In this document: piece after piece, positions 1 through 9,513 of the stretch
How the letters are laid out: each line of letters starts with the position of its first letter
Position numbering within the stretch: position 1 is the first letter of the stretch
Assembly: GCF_900106975.1 (NCBI RefSeq)
Contig: NZ_FNNU01000003.1
Coordinates: forward strand, 1 to 64,000
Reading direction: 5' to 3'
DNA from: Pseudomonas kuykendallii
GTDB lineage: Bacteria; Pseudomonadota; Gammaproteobacteria; Pseudomonadales; Pseudomonadaceae
DNA: 64,000 nucleotides
The notes under the pieces: generated by a model
Seen by the model: the letters and a program-made list of their open reading frames with translations, nothing else
Told to the model about the DNA's origin: nothing
Database searches by the model: none
Made by a program: the position numbers and the translations under genes

Positions 1-3
1 AAT

Positions 4-79
<76 letters not shown>

Positions 80-97
80 GTCTCGAGGACGGGGCGC

Positions 98-126
98 ATA
101 GTAGGTGGGGACCTTGGGGCTGTCAA
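98..126 (-). promoter_or_regulatory. sigma-70 promoter of tRNA-Ala
   Basis: On the minus strand a perfect -35 TTGACA (121-126) is followed after 17 nt by TACTAT (98-103) as the -10. A GC-only discriminator (GCGCCCCG) follows. This layout is typical of stable-RNA promoters under growth-rate or stringent control. The predicted start lies about 10 nt before the mature tRNA. Confidence 0.85.
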
Positions 127-218
127 CAGTATTTTTGCCGGCTTTGAAAATTTTCCGCCATAAGAACAATTACTTAAAAGCGAAGGTGGCAGAAAGGCGA
201 CTGCGACATCCACGCCCG

Positions 219-1700
219 TCAAGCGATCGCCGCGAGCAGCTTCTCCCATTCCTTGGTTTCTTTCTTCGATACCCCGCCCAGCAGCTCCAGCGCCTGGCGC
301 AGGCGGAAGCGGGTCAGGTCCGGGCCGAGGATCTCCATGGCATCGAGCACCGACACCGAACTGGCCTGGCCGGTGATCGCCGGGAACATCAGCGGCATCA
401 GATCGCGCAGCTTGAGCTGCAGCGACTCGGCCACCGCCTGGATGCAGCCGGTGATGCGCTCCTTCTCCCACTGACGCAGCGCTTCGAGCTTCCACAGCAC
501 CAGCTGCATGACCTGGCGCACCTGGTCGGCGGACAGCTTCTTGTGCTCGAACAGGCTCGCGTCCAGGTTCAGCCCGCCAGAGAAGAAGAACCCGGCCAGC
601 GGCGCGATCTGGCTCAGGGTTTCCACCCGGCCCTGAACGTGCGGAGCGATCTTCATCAGGTAGTCGGGATTCAGCGCCCACTTCTGCACTTCGGCGGCGA
701 AACGCTCCACCGGCAGTTCGCGCAGCCACTGGCCGTTGAGCCAGGAGAGCTTCTCCAGATCGAAGATCGGCCCACCGAGCGACACGCGGTTGACGTCGAA
801 ATGCTCGATCATCTCCGCGAGGGAGAATTTCTCGCGCTCGTCGGGCATAGACCAGCCCATGCGCCCGAGGTAATTGAGCATCGCCTCGGGAAGGAAGCCC
901 ATGCGCTCGTAGAAGGTGACCGAGGTCGGGTTCTTGCGCTTGGACAGCTTGCTCTTGTCCGGATTGCGCAGCAGCGGCATGTAGCACAGCGCCGGCTGCT
1001 CCCAGCCGAAGTATTCGTAGAGTTTGATCAGCTTGGGCGCCGACGGCAGCCACTCTTCGCCACGCAGCACGTGGGTGATGTTCATCAGGTGGTCGTCGAC
1101 GACGTTGGCGAGGAAGTACGTCGGCAGGCCATCGGTTTTCATCAGCACCTGCATGTCCATGCGGTCCCATGGAATCTCGACGTTGCCGCGCAGCATGTCC
1201 GGCACCACGCAGATGCCTTCGCTGGGCACCTTCATGCGGATCACGTGGGGCTCGCCGGCGGCCAGGCGCCGCTGCACTTCCTCGTCGGAGAGCAGCAGGC
1301 CGCGTCCGTCGTAGCGCGGCGTCTCACCGCGCGCGATCTGCTCGGCGCGCATCTGGTCGAGTTCTTCCGGGGTGCAGAAGCAGTAGAAGGCATGGCCCTT
1401 CTCGACCAGCTCCAGCGCGTACTTGCGGTAGATCTCGCCGCGCTCGCTCTGCCGGTAGGGACCGTGCGGACCGCCGACGTCCGGACCCTCGTCCCACTCG
1501 ATGCCGAGCCAGCGCAGGGCGTCGTAGATCTGCTGTTCGGATTCGCGGGTCGAGCGGACCTGGTCGGTGTCCTCGATGCGCAGGATGAACTGGCCGCCGT
1601 GCTGGCGCGCGAAACACAGGTTGAACAGGGCGATGTAAGCGGTGCCGACGTGCGGATCGCCAGTGGGCGACGGCGCGATGCGGGTACGGACGGTGGTCAT
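219..1700 (-). CDS. gltX: glutamyl-tRNA synthetase
   Basis: Charges tRNA-Glu with glutamate in the cytoplasm, a class I aminoacyl-tRNA synthetase. The 493-aa protein has the HIGH-type signature HVGT at residues 17-20 inside the [10 protein letters not shown] context, and the KMSKS-type signature KLSKR near residue 250. Both are normal for bacterial GluRS, as is the length. The ATG at 1700 gives the conserved [15 protein letters not shown]-terminus. A tRNA-Ala gene follows on the same strand, an arrangement I recall from other Pseudomonas. Identification is secure. Confidence 0.98.
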   Translation of the reverse strand: MTTVRTRIAPSPTGDPHVGTAYIALFNLCFARQHGGQFILRIEDTDQVRSTRESEQQIYDALRWLGIEWDEGPDVGGPHGPYRQSERGEIYRKYALELVEKGHAFYCFCTPEELDQMRAEQIARGETPRYDGRGLLLSDEEVQRRLAAGEPHVIRMKVPSEGICVVPDMLRGNVEIPWDRMDMQVLMKTDGLPTYFLANVVDDHLMNITHVLRGEEWLPSAPKLIKLYEYFGWEQPALCYMPLLRNPDKSKLSKRKNPTSVTFYERMGFLPEAMLNYLGRMGWSMPDEREKFSLAEMIEHFDVNRVSLGGPIFDLEKLSWLNGQWLRELPVERFAAEVQKWALNPDYLMKIAPHVQGRVETLSQIAPLAGFFFSGGLNLDASLFEHKKLSADQVRQVMQLVLWKLEALRQWEKERITGCIQAVAESLQLKLRDLMPLMFPAITGQASSVSVLDAMEILGPDLTRFRLRQALELLGGVSKKETKEWEKLLAAIA

Positions 1701-1737
1701 GGCGTCTCTCGAAACGGGGGGCGGAACGGAGGGTCGA

Positions 1738-2658
1738 TCAAAGCCGCGATGTTAACAGGCGGGCGGCGGATGGCTCCAGCAAGCGACCGTTCTCGACCGG
1801 CAGGTGGGTCATCAGGAAATCGAGGAAGGCCTTGACCTTCATCGCCTGGAAGCGCCGCGACGGATACAGCGCGTAAAGCTCGCCCATCGGCAGGCGTGCA
1901 TCCGGCAGCAGCTCGATGAGTTGCCCGGAGCGGACCTCCTCTTCGCACATCATCATCGGCAGCGCCGCGATGCCGGCACCGGCCAGGGCCGCCTCGCGAC
2001 CGAAGCTGATGTTGTTCGAGGAAAGCACCCGATGGCAGGGGATGTTCTGCCCGAGTATCGGCCAGTAGCGCGGGGAGTCGTGCGGCATCAGGATCGCCCG
2101 GTGAGCGGCGAGGTCAGCCTCGTTCTGCGGCGTACCGTTGAGTTCGAGATAGAGCGGGCTGGCACATAGGCGCCGGGGGTTCTCGCAGAGCATCCGCGCG
2201 ACCAGGCTGGAATCCTGCGGCTGGCCGATGTGGATGACGATGTCGACGCCCTCCTCCACCGGATCGACCTGGCGCGAGGTGAGCTCGACCTCGGCGATGA
2301 TCTGCGGGTTGTCGCGCATGAAAGCGCCGAGCAGGCGCCCGAGGAACAACTGGCCGAACTCGATCGGCGCGGTGATTCTCAGCAACCCGGACGGATCTTT
2401 CTGCAACTGGGTGACCGCCTGCTCGGCCTCGGCGAAGTCCAGCATGATCTGCCGGCAGCGCTCGTAGTAGGCCTGCCCGACTTCGGTCAGCCTCAGCTTG
2501 CGGGTGGTGCGGTTGAGCAGGCGAACGCCGAGGCGTTCCTCGAGCAGCGCGATGCGCCGGCTGACGGTGGATTTCTGCATGCCCAGGCTCTGCGCGGCCT
2601 GGGTGAAGCTGTGGTATTCGACGACCCGGGTAAAAATCAGCGCATCATCAAGACCCAT
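1738..2658 (-). CDS. LysR-family regulator, divergent from HlyD/EmrB efflux genes
   Basis: A 306-aa LysR-type transcription factor. The N-terminal winged helix-turn-helix (about residues 18-60) reads [20 protein letters not shown], and an effector-binding domain follows. It resembles the AaeR/CrgA-like LysR branch. It is transcribed away from the HlyD/EmrB pair, with 110 nt between start codons, so it most likely controls that efflux operon and itself. The ligand cannot be deduced. Equivalent in position to PA3135 as I recall it. The 37-nt gap to gltX may allow some read-through. Confidence 0.9.
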   Translation of the reverse strand: MGLDDALIFTRVVEYHSFTQAAQSLGMQKSTVSRRIALLEERLGVRLLNRTTRKLRLTEVGQAYYERCRQIMLDFAEAEQAVTQLQKDPSGLLRITAPIEFGQLFLGRLLGAFMRDNPQIIAEVELTSRQVDPVEEGVDIVIHIGQPQDSSLVARMLCENPRRLCASPLYLELNGTPQNEADLAAHRAILMPHDSPRYWPILGQNIPCHRVLSSNNISFGREAALAGAGIAALPMMMCEEEVRSGQLIELLPDARLPMGELYALYPSRRFQAMKVKAFLDFLMTHLPVENGRLLEPSAARLLTSRL

Positions 2659-2768
2659 TATTGTTCCCTATACGCAACAAATTTCGGAAGTGTAGCGGCT
2701 ATATGCCATTCGGGAACACTGGTAGATTCTTCTCCCCAAATTCCAAGAATCGCCTCGAGCCCCGCCCC

Positions 2769-3806
2769 ATGCCCGCGCAACTCAAACGCCGCCTGTTCGT
2801 TTTTCTGCTCCTCGTCGCCCTCGTCGTCGGCGCCTTCTTGGCCCACTGGTGGCTGGTCGGCCGTTTCCACGAACACACCGACAACGCCTACGTTCAAGGC
2901 GAAATCACCCGTATTTCCAGCCAGGTGAGCGCGCGCGTGGTGGACGTGCTGGTCGACGACAACCAGCAGGTGCGCAAGGGCGACCTGCTGATTCGCCTGG
3001 AGCCGGACGACTTCCAGCTGGCCCTGGAGCGCTCGCGTGCCACACTCGCCACGCGCGAGGCCGAACGTGCGCAAGCGCAGAGCCGGCTGACCCAGCAGGC
3101 CAGCCTGATCGCCGCCAGCGAAGCGGACGTCGCCGCCAGCCAGGCGACACTGGGGCGGACGCAGGTCGACCTGTCGCGTGCGCAGGCGCTGCGCAAACCC
3201 GGCTATGTCTCCGAGGAGCGCGTCACCACGCTGTCCGCCGACAGCCGCGTGGCACGCTCGCAGATGGCCAAGGCGCAGGCGGACCTCGCCGGGCAACGCC
3301 AGCAGGTGGAAGCCCTGAACGCCGACCTCAAGCGCCTCGACGCACAGATCGCCAGCGCCCGCGCCGACCTCGCCCAGGCCGAACTGAACCTCACGCGCAC
3401 CGAAATCCACGCCCCGGTCTCCGGGCTGGTCGGCCAGCGTAGCGCGCGCGCCGGGCAATACACCCAGGTCGGCAGTCACCTGCTGGCGTTGGTGCCGGAC
3501 GAGGCGATCTGGGTTCAGGCCAACTTCAAGGAAACCCAGATCGGCAAGATGGCGCCGGGGCAGAAAGCCGAGCTGACCTTCGACAGCTTTCCCGATACGC
3601 CCATCGAAGGCCGCCTGCAGAGCCTGTTCGCCGCCTCCGGCGCGCAGTTCAGCCTGCTGCCGCCGGACAACGCCACCGGCAACTTCACCAAGGTGGTGCA
3701 GCGTATCCCGGTGAAGATCGCCATTCCCGCCGACAATCCGCTCAAGGGACGCATCCGCCCGGGCATGTCGGTGGAGGTCGACGTCAGCCTCCAGGCCGCC
3801 GAATAG
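2769..3806 (+). CDS. HlyD/EmrA-type membrane fusion protein
   Basis: The periplasmic adaptor of a tripartite efflux pump, linking the inner-membrane transporter to an outer-membrane channel. The ATG at 2769 gives 345 aa and puts the single membrane anchor (FVFLLLVALVVGAFLAHWWL) at residues 9-28. An upstream in-frame ATG at 2661 would add 36 unlikely residues. Beyond the anchor are the DNAYVQGEIT lipoyl half-motif typical of EmrA, a long Ala/Gln-rich coiled-coil hairpin (about 85-205), the second lipoyl half (HAPVSGLVGQR) and the beta-barrel. The next gene starts 1 nt after its stop, so the two are translationally coupled. Confidence 0.93.
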   Translation: MPAQLKRRLFVFLLLVALVVGAFLAHWWLVGRFHEHTDNAYVQGEITRISSQVSARVVDVLVDDNQQVRKGDLLIRLEPDDFQLALERSRATLATREAERAQAQSRLTQQASLIAASEADVAASQATLGRTQVDLSRAQALRKPGYVSEERVTTLSADSRVARSQMAKAQADLAGQRQQVEALNADLKRLDAQIASARADLAQAELNLTRTEIHAPVSGLVGQRSARAGQYTQVGSHLLALVPDEAIWVQANFKETQIGKMAPGQKAELTFDSFPDTPIEGRLQSLFAASGAQFSLLPPDNATGNFTKVVQRIPVKIAIPADNPLKGRIRPGMSVEVDVSLQAAE

Positions 3807-3807
3807 C

Positions 3808-5358
3808 GTGGCCGGCGATCAACTGATCCGGCCGACCGACGAGCCCAGCCGGCGCGACTGGATCGCCGTGATGAGCGCCATGCTCGGCGCCTTCATGGCG
3901 GTGCTCGACATCCAGATCACCAACTCCTCGCTCAAGGACATCCAGGGCGCGCTGTCCGCCACCCTGGAGGAAGGCTCGTGGATCTCCACCTCCTACCTGG
4001 TGGCGGAAATCATCATGATTCCGCTCACCGCCTGGCTGGTGCAGCTGCTCTCGGCGCGGCGGCTGGCGGTGTGGGTGTCGCTGGGCTTCCTCGCCTCGTC
4101 GCTGCTCTGCTCTATGGCCTGGAACCTGGAGAGCATGATCGTCTTCCGCGCACTGCAGGGCTTCACCGGCGGCGCGCTGATCCCGCTGGCGTTCACCCTC
4201 ACGCTGATCAAGCTGCCCGAACACCACCGCGCCAAGGGCATGGCGCTGTTCGCCATCACCGCCACCTTCGCGCCCTCCATCGGGCCGACGCTGGGCGGCT
4301 GGCTGACCGAGAACTGGGGCTGGGAATACATCTTCTACATCAACGTGCCACCTGGCCTGCTGATGATCGCCGGGCTGCTCTACGGGCTGGAGAAGAAGGC
4401 GCCGCACTGGGAGCTGCTGAAGACCAGCGACTACGCCGGCATCGTCACCCTGGCGATCGGCCTCGGCTGCCTGCAGGTGTTCCTCGAGGAGGGTCACCGC
4501 AAGGACTGGCTGGAGTCCTCGCTGATTGTCGGCCTGGGCTCCACCGCCCTGGTCAGCCTGATCCTGTTCGTCATCCTGCAGGTGTCGCGCCCGCATCCGC
4601 TGATCAACCTCGGCATCCTGCGCGAACGCAACTTCGGCCTGACCAGCATCGCCAGCCTCGGCATGGGCCTGGGGCTCTACGGCTCGATCTACCTGCTGCC
4701 GCTGTACCTGGCGCAGATCCAGAACTACAACGCGCTGCAGATCGGCGAAGTGATCATGTGGATGGGATTGCCGCAGTTGGTGCTGATTCCCTTCGTGCCC
4801 AAACTGATGAAGGTGATCCCGCCGAAGCTGTTGTGCGCCGCCGGTTTCGCCTTGTTCGGGTTCTCCAGCTTCGCCTCGGGCGCCCTCAATCCGGACTTCG
4901 CCGGCGACCAGTTCCATCCGATCCAGATCATCCGCGCCCTCGGCCAGCCGATGATCATGGTGACCATCTCGCTGATCGCCACCGCCTACATCCAGCCGCA
5001 GGACGCCGGCTCGGCATCCAGCCTGTTCAATATCCTGCGCAACCTCGGCGGTGCGATCGGCATCGCCCTGCTCGCCACGCTGCTGGACAGCCGCACCAAG
5101 GTCTACTTCGACTACCTGCGTGAGGCCGTGGTGCCGAGCAACCCGCAGGTCGCCGAACGCCTGAACCTGCTGACCGGACAACTCGGCAACGACACCGCGG
5201 CGCTGGGCAAGCTCAACGAGATCGTCCACCAGCAGGCGGCGATCATGGCCTACAACGACGCCTTCCACTGCGTGGGCATCGCGCTGGGCATCAGCATGAT
5301 CGCGGTGCTGCTGACCCGCGCCCTGCCCAAGGGAATCCAGGGCGGCGGCGGGCATTGA
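3808..5358 (+). CDS. DHA2-family (EmrB-type) MFS drug exporter
   Basis: The inner-membrane proton antiporter partner of the HlyD protein: a 516-aa, 14-TM DHA2-type major facilitator. Visible family features are the DIQITNSSLKDIQG segment in TM1, EEGSWISTSYLVAEI in TM2, and the motif C-like GPTLGGWLTENWGWEYIFYINVP block at TM5. The start is GTG at 3808, one nucleotide after the upstream TAG, so coupled translation is likely; the next ATG (3871) would cut into the N-terminus. Substrates are not predictable. The C-terminal end lies just before a palindromic repeat. Confidence 0.93.
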   Translation: MAGDQLIRPTDEPSRRDWIAVMSAMLGAFMAVLDIQITNSSLKDIQGALSATLEEGSWISTSYLVAEIIMIPLTAWLVQLLSARRLAVWVSLGFLASSLLCSMAWNLESMIVFRALQGFTGGALIPLAFTLTLIKLPEHHRAKGMALFAITATFAPSIGPTLGGWLTENWGWEYIFYINVPPGLLMIAGLLYGLEKKAPHWELLKTSDYAGIVTLAIGLGCLQVFLEEGHRKDWLESSLIVGLGSTALVSLILFVILQVSRPHPLINLGILRERNFGLTSIASLGMGLGLYGSIYLLPLYLAQIQNYNALQIGEVIMWMGLPQLVLIPFVPKLMKVIPPKLLCAAGFALFGFSSFASGALNPDFAGDQFHPIQIIRALGQPMIMVTISLIATAYIQPQDAGSASSLFNILRNLGGAIGIALLATLLDSRTKVYFDYLREAVVPSNPQVAERLNLLTGQLGNDTAALGKLNEIVHQQAAIMAYNDAFHCVGIALGISMIAVLLTRALPKGIQGGGGH

Positions 5359-5416
5359 GCCTCGCCAACGCGGGTTGCAACCGCCCTGCGCTTGCACCGA
5401 CTTCCAGACCATCGCC

Positions 5417-5483
5417 GTAGGGTGGGCCTCAGCCCACCGAATACGATGTTTGGGTGCAGGCGGTGGGCTGAAGCCCACCCTAC
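5417..5483. repeat. REP-like inverted repeat (GTAGGGTGGGC family), copy 1
   Basis: A 67-nt element whose ends are near-perfect inverted copies: GTAGGGTGGGCCTCAGCCCACC at 5417-5438 and its complement at 5462-5483. Each arm is itself a small hairpin (GTGGGC...GCCCAC). A second copy is at 26561-26627. It sits between convergent emrB and uvrB and may act as a bidirectional terminator or REP/BIME-type repeat. Confidence 0.8.
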
Positions 5484-5496
5484 ACGCTGCTGCGGA

Positions 5497-7512
5497 TCAG
5501 ACCTGCAGCAGGCGCTCGCGCAGCTTGTGGATCTCGTCGCGCATCTGCGCGGCGGCCTCGAACTCGAGGTCGCGGGCCAACTGCATCATCTTTTCTTCCA
5601 GCGTGCGGATGCGCTTGTTGATCTCGCTCGGTGAGCGCAGCTCGTTTTCGTAGCGCGCGCTTTCCTCTGCGGCCTTGGCTTCGCCGCGACGCTTCTTGCT
5701 GCGCGATCCCGGCACCGTGGCGCCCTCGAGGATGTCCTGAACGTCCTTGGTCACCCCGCGCGGGACGATGCCGTTGGCTTCGTTGAAGGCGATCTGCTTG
5801 TTGCGCCGGCGCTCGGTCTCGTCGATGGCGCGCTGCATCGAGCCGGTGACGTTGTCGGCGTAGAGAATCGCCCGGCCGTTGAGGTTGCGCGCGGCGCGGC
5901 CGATGGTCTGGATCAGCGAGCGCTCGGAACGCAGGAAGCCTTCCTTGTCGGCGTCGAGGATCGCCACCAGCGACACCTCGGGCATGTCCAGGCCCTCGCG
6001 CAGCAGGTTGATCCCCACCAGCACGTCGAAGGTGCCGATGCGCAGGTCGCGGATGATCTCCACGCGCTCCACGGTATCGATGTCCGAGTGCAGGTAGCGC
6101 ACCCGCACGCCATGGTCGGCGAGGTAGTCGGTGAGGTCTTCGGCCATCCGCTTGGTCAGGGTGGTGACCAGCACGCGCTCGCCGATGGCGACGTTCTTGG
6201 TGATTTCCGAAAGCAGGTCGTCGACCTGGGTGGTCGCCTTGCGGATCTCTATCTGCGGGTCGACCAGCCCGGTCGGCCGCACCACCTGCTCGATCACCCG
6301 CCCGGCATGCTCCGCCTCGTAAGGCCCGGGCGTGGCGGAAACGAAGATGGTCTGCGGGCTGATCGCCTCCCACTCGTCGAAGCGCAGCGGCCGGTTGTCC
6401 AGCGCCGACGGCAGGCGGAAGCCGTACTCGACCAGGGTTTCCTTGCGCGAACGGTCGCCTTTGTACATGGCGCCGACCTGCGGCACGCTGACGTGGGACT
6501 CGTCGATCACCAGCAGCGCGTCGGCCGGCAGGTAGTCGAAAAGAGTCGGCGGCGCCTCGCCAGGACCGCGCCCGGAGAGGTAGCGCGAGTAGTTTTCGAT
6601 GCCGTTGCAGTAGCCCAGCTCGAGGATCATCTCCAGGTCGAAGCGGGTGCGCTGCTCCAGCCGTTGCGCCTCCACCAGCTTGTGGTTCTCGCGCAGGTAA
6701 TCCAGGCGCTGCTTGAGCTCGGCCTTGATGTTCTCCACCGCGCCCAGCAGCGTGTCACGCGGCGTGGCGTAGTGGGTCTTGGGGAAGAAGGTGAAGCGCG
6801 CCAGCTTGCGGATCACCTCGCCGGTCAGCGGATCGAAGGCCGACAGGTTCTCCACCTCGTCGTCGAACAGCTCGATGCGCACCGCCTCGAGGTCCGATTC
6901 CGCCGGGAATACGTCGATCACGTCGCCGCGCACGCGGAAGGTGGCGCGGGCGAAGTCCATCTCGTTGCGCGTGTACTGCAGCTCGGTGAGCCGACGCAGC
7001 AGCTCGCGCTGGTCGAGTTTGTCGCCCCGGTCGACGTGCAGGACCATCTTCAGGTAGGTCTCGGGGCTGCCCAGACCGTAGATGCACGACACCGTGGTGA
7101 CGATGATCGCGTCGGAACGCTGGATCAGCGCCTTGGTCGCAGACAGGCGCATCTGCTCGATGTGGTCGTTGATCGAGGAGTCCTTCTCGATGTAGGTGTC
7201 CGACGACGGCACGTAGGCCTCGGGCTGGTAGTAGTCGTAGTAGGAAACGAAGTACTCCACCGCGTTGTTCGGGAAGAACGCCTTGAACTCGCCGTACAGC
7301 TGCGCGGCCAGGGTCTTGTTCGGCGCCAGCACCATGGTCGGTCGCTTCACCTGGGCGATCACGTTGGCGATGCTGAACGTCTTGCCGGAGCCGGTCACCC
7401 CAAGCAGGGTCTGGTGCGACAGACCGGCCTCGATGCCTTCGACCATCTGTCGGATCGCCTCGGGCTGGTCGCCAGCGGGCTGAAAGCGGGTAACCAGTTG
7501 GAACTCGGACAT
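5497..7512 (-). CDS. uvrB: excinuclease ABC subunit B
   Basis: The helicase-like damage-verification subunit of nucleotide excision repair. It receives DNA from UvrA and recruits UvrC. The ATG at 7512 gives 671 aa, the family length; the frame is open 17 codons further but without family support. Walker A is GSGKT (residues 41-45). The Tyr-rich beta-hairpin [12 protein letters not shown], the DESH box (motif II) and QTIGRAARN (motif VI) are all present, and the C-terminal UVR motif that contacts UvrC ends the protein. Essentially certain. Confidence 0.98.
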   Translation of the reverse strand: MSEFQLVTRFQPAGDQPEAIRQMVEGIEAGLSHQTLLGVTGSGKTFSIANVIAQVKRPTMVLAPNKTLAAQLYGEFKAFFPNNAVEYFVSYYDYYQPEAYVPSSDTYIEKDSSINDHIEQMRLSATKALIQRSDAIIVTTVSCIYGLGSPETYLKMVLHVDRGDKLDQRELLRRLTELQYTRNEMDFARATFRVRGDVIDVFPAESDLEAVRIELFDDEVENLSAFDPLTGEVIRKLARFTFFPKTHYATPRDTLLGAVENIKAELKQRLDYLRENHKLVEAQRLEQRTRFDLEMILELGYCNGIENYSRYLSGRGPGEAPPTLFDYLPADALLVIDESHVSVPQVGAMYKGDRSRKETLVEYGFRLPSALDNRPLRFDEWEAISPQTIFVSATPGPYEAEHAGRVIEQVVRPTGLVDPQIEIRKATTQVDDLLSEITKNVAIGERVLVTTLTKRMAEDLTDYLADHGVRVRYLHSDIDTVERVEIIRDLRIGTFDVLVGINLLREGLDMPEVSLVAILDADKEGFLRSERSLIQTIGRAARNLNGRAILYADNVTGSMQRAIDETERRRNKQIAFNEANGIVPRGVTKDVQDILEGATVPGSRSKKRRGEAKAAEESARYENELRSPSEINKRIRTLEEKMMQLARDLEFEAAAQMRDEIHKLRERLLQV

Positions 7513-7627
7513 GTGGACCTCGAAGCGGGTGGAAGCGAAACGCGCGAAGGTGACGACGATCACCCTGCAGAGGGAAATTTCCCCGAGAACGGCCGTCGAT
7601 GATATCGCGGGTAGCGGACTCGGCCGC

Positions 7628-7633
7628 TATAAT
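7628..7633 (+). promoter_or_regulatory. candidate -10 box for the aminotransferase gene
   Basis: A consensus TATAAT lies about 83 nt before the aminotransferase ATG in the 204-nt gap divergent from uvrB. I see no good -35 hexamer 16-18 nt upstream, so this is a partial promoter call. Confidence 0.4.
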
Positions 7634-7716
7634 ACCGCCCCGTTTGCGCCTTCCTCAGCGCCTGACGGCAAGGGGGCGCACCGACTATAGCCCTCTTCCC
7701 TTCGAGCTCCCCGACC

Positions 7717-8913
7717 ATGAGTTTGTTCTCCGCTGTAGAAATGGCACCGCGCGACCCGATCCTCGGCCTGAACGAGGCGTTCAACGCGGACACCCGAAGC
7801 ACCAAGGTCAACCTCGGTGTCGGCGTCTACACCAACGAAGAGGGACGAATTCCGCTGCTGCGCGCCGTCGCCGAAGCGGAGAAGGCCCGCATCGCCGCCC
7901 ACGCGCCGCGCGGCTACCTGCCGATCGACGGCATCGCCGCCTACGACAAGGCCGTGCAGAAGATGCTCTTCGGCGCCGACTCCGCCCTGTTCGCCGAAGG
8001 CCGCGTGGTCACCGCCCAGGCCCTCGGCGGCACCGGCGCGCTGAAGGTCGGCGCCGACTTCATCAAGCGCCTGCTGCCCGACGCCTTGGTGGCGATCAGC
8101 GACCCGAGCTGGGAAAACCACCGCGCGCTGTTCGAATCCGCCGGCTTCCCGGTGCAGAACTACCGCTACTACGATGCCGCCAGCCATGGCGTCGACCGCG
8201 CCGGTTTGCTCGCCGACCTGAAGGCCCTGCCGGCGCGTTCGGTCGTCGTGCTGCACGCCTGCTGCCACAACCCGACCGGCGTCGACCTGCAGCTGGAAGA
8301 CTGGAAAGCCGTGCTCGAGGTGCTGCGCGAGCGCGAGCACGTGCCCTTCCTCGACATCGCCTACCAGGGCTTCGGCGACGGCATCGACCAAGACGCCGAA
8401 GCCGTGCGCCTGTTCGCCGAGTCCGGCCTGGCGTTCTTCGTCTCCAGCTCCTTCTCGAAATCCTTCTCGCTGTACGGCGAGCGCGTCGGCGCGCTGTCCA
8501 TCGTCACCGGCACGAAAGACGAAGCCGCACGCGTGCTCTCGCAGCTCAAGCGGGTGATCCGCACCAACTACTCCAACCCGCCGACCCACGGCGCCAGCGT
8601 CGTCGCCGCCGTGCTCGACAGCCCCGAGCTGCGCGCGCTGTGGGAAGAGGAACTGGGCGAGATGCGCGAGCGTATCCGCGGCATGCGCGTGGCACTGGTC
8701 GATCAGCTGGGTGCCCTGGGCGCCACGCGCGACTTCAGCTTCGTCGCCCGCCAGCGCGGCATGTTTTCCTACTCCGGGTTGACCAGCGAGCAGGTCGAGC
8801 GCCTGCGCAGCGAGTTCGGCATCTACGCCGTCGGCACCGGCCGCATCTGCGTCGCTGCCCTCAACCACGGCAACCTCGGCGCCGTGACCCAGGCCATCGC
8901 CAAGGTCCTCTGA
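7717..8913 (+). CDS. aromatic/aspartate aminotransferase (class I, PLP)
   Basis: A 398-aa fold-type I aminotransferase of the AspC/TyrB/PhhC group. It transfers amino groups from aspartate or aromatic amino acids to 2-oxoglutarate. The Schiff-base lysine is K248 in SSSFSKSFSLYGERVG. The PLP-contacting segments HACCHNPTGVD (about 180-190) and FLDIAYQGFGDG (211-222) are intact. The position after uvrB corresponds to PA3139 as I remember it. Whether aspartate or tyrosine/phenylalanine is preferred cannot be read from the sequence, so no symbol is given. Confidence 0.93.
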   Translation: MSLFSAVEMAPRDPILGLNEAFNADTRSTKVNLGVGVYTNEEGRIPLLRAVAEAEKARIAAHAPRGYLPIDGIAAYDKAVQKMLFGADSALFAEGRVVTAQALGGTGALKVGADFIKRLLPDALVAISDPSWENHRALFESAGFPVQNYRYYDAASHGVDRAGLLADLKALPARSVVVLHACCHNPTGVDLQLEDWKAVLEVLREREHVPFLDIAYQGFGDGIDQDAEAVRLFAESGLAFFVSSSFSKSFSLYGERVGALSIVTGTKDEAARVLSQLKRVIRTNYSNPPTHGASVVAAVLDSPELRALWEEELGEMRERIRGMRVALVDQLGALGATRDFSFVARQRGMFSYSGLTSEQVERLRSEFGIYAVGTGRICVAALNHGNLGAVTQAIAKVL

Positions 8914-8985
8914 AGCGTCGCCGGCAGCTTGCGCACGCGCGCAGGCTGCCGACCGACTCAGTCATCGCCCGGCGCTTTGCAGTAG

Positions 8986-9013
8986 TTGACTTCTTCTTCG
9001 TAATCAGTAGGAT
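8986..9013 (+). promoter_or_regulatory. sigma-70 promoter of tRNA-Asn
   Basis: A -35 TTGACT (8986-8991) and -10 TAGGAT (9008-9013) are separated by 16 nt, followed by a GC-rich GCGCGTCG discriminator. The predicted start is 5-8 nt before the mature tRNA. Confidence 0.7.
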
Positions 9014-9025
9014 GCGCGTCGTTAT

Positions 9026-9101
9026 TCCGCGATAGCTCAGTCGGTAGAGCAAATGACTGTTAATCATTGGGTCCCTGGTTCGAGTCCAGGTCGCGGAGCC
9101 A
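9026..9101 (+). tRNA. tRNA-Asn (GTT anticodon)
   Basis: A complete 76-nt cloverleaf starting TCCGCGA and ending TCGCGGA-GCCA, with CCA encoded. The anticodon loop CTGTTAA gives GTT. The T-arm GGTTCGAGTCC is canonical. A Rho-independent terminator follows at once, and a partial copy of the tRNA 3' end plus terminator recurs about 150 nt downstream. Confidence 0.97.
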
Positions 9102-9107
9102 AATTCG

Positions 9108-9136
9108 AAAGCCTCGGTTGTACCGGGGCTTTTTTG
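9108..9136 (+). terminator. Rho-independent terminator of tRNA-Asn
   Basis: The stem AAGCCTCGGT / ACCGGGGCTT has a short TGT loop and is followed directly by a run of T. Confidence 0.8.
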
Positions 9137-9256
9137 TATCCGCCCGGACTCGCACCAGGGACTGCGTCCCCGGTTATTCGCTGACGCTCACCCCTTCGGG
9201 GCCGCGCTGAAGCGCGTTCGGCTGACGCCGTCGAGTCCAGGTCGCGGAGCCAAATT

Positions 9257-9287
9257 CAAAAGCCTCGGTTAATACCGGGGCTTTTTT
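9257..9287 (+). terminator. duplicated terminator, second copy
   Basis: The same AAGCCTCGGT/ACCGGGGCTT hairpin with an AAT-containing loop and T-run, part of the second duplication unit. It now lies behind only a tRNA fragment. Confidence 0.6.
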
Positions 9288-9368
9288 ATTGCCTGAATCT
9301 GGACACTCACCAGGGACTGCGTCCCAGGTTATTCGCTGACGCTCACCCCTTCGGGGCCGCGCTTTGCT

Positions 9369-9394
9369 CCCCTCTCCCATTCATGGGAGAGGGG
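9369..9394. repeat. CCCCTCTCCC palindromic repeat
   Basis: A perfect 11-bp inverted repeat (CCCCTCTCCCA / TGGGAGAGGGG) around a TTCA loop. Related elements occur at 58386-58409, 61312-61335, 61422-61447 and 61533-61558. All lie between genes. Confidence 0.8.
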
Positions 9395-9463
9395 CCGGGG
9401 GTGAGGGCTGCGGAAACACGCGAAGCCCAAGCGAACACCATGGCGCCTCCGACCGCCCAAACG

Positions 9464-9496
9464 AAAAAAGCCCCGGGCAACACGCCCGGGGCTTTT
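9464..9496 (-). terminator. Rho-independent terminator of the DJ-1/PfpI gene
   Basis: A GCCCCGGGC/GCCCGGGGC stem is bordered by AAAAAA on one side and TTTT on the other. It lies 18 nt after the stop at 9514 and could work in both directions. Confidence 0.85.
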
Positions 9497-9513
9497 CCTT
9501 TACCACTATCCCT

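Larger units (their letters stand above)
9080..9363 (+). repeat. imperfect tandem duplication of the tRNA-Asn 3' end, terminator and downstream DNA
   Basis: Two units, 9080-9208 and 9231-9363, offset by 151-155 nt. Each begins with the last 22 nt of tRNA-Asn (TCGAGTCCAGG...GCCA), then a GCCTCGGT...ACCGGGGC terminator hairpin, then a shared block starting CACCAGGGACTGCGTCCC and ending CCCCTTCGGGGCCGCGCT. The second tRNA tail cannot form a tRNA. This could be a remnant of a second tRNA-Asn gene lost by recombination, or an attachment-site-like duplication. Confidence 0.8.
9102..9513. other. 412-nt non-coding interval after tRNA-Asn
   Basis: No credible gene. It holds the tRNA terminator, an imperfect tandem duplication containing the tRNA tail, a CCCCTCTCCCA palindromic repeat (9369-9394) and the terminator of the convergent DJ-1/PfpI gene. 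Open frames across it have no ribosome-binding site and no recognisable protein content. Confidence 0.7.

Noticed and set aside
5417-5483. Insertion sequence ends
   Set aside because: No transposase between or near the two copies and no target-site duplication seen; better explained as a REP-type element.
9231-9253. Second tRNA-Asn gene
   Set aside because: Only the 3' 22 nt are present; there is no anticodon arm or 5' acceptor strand.
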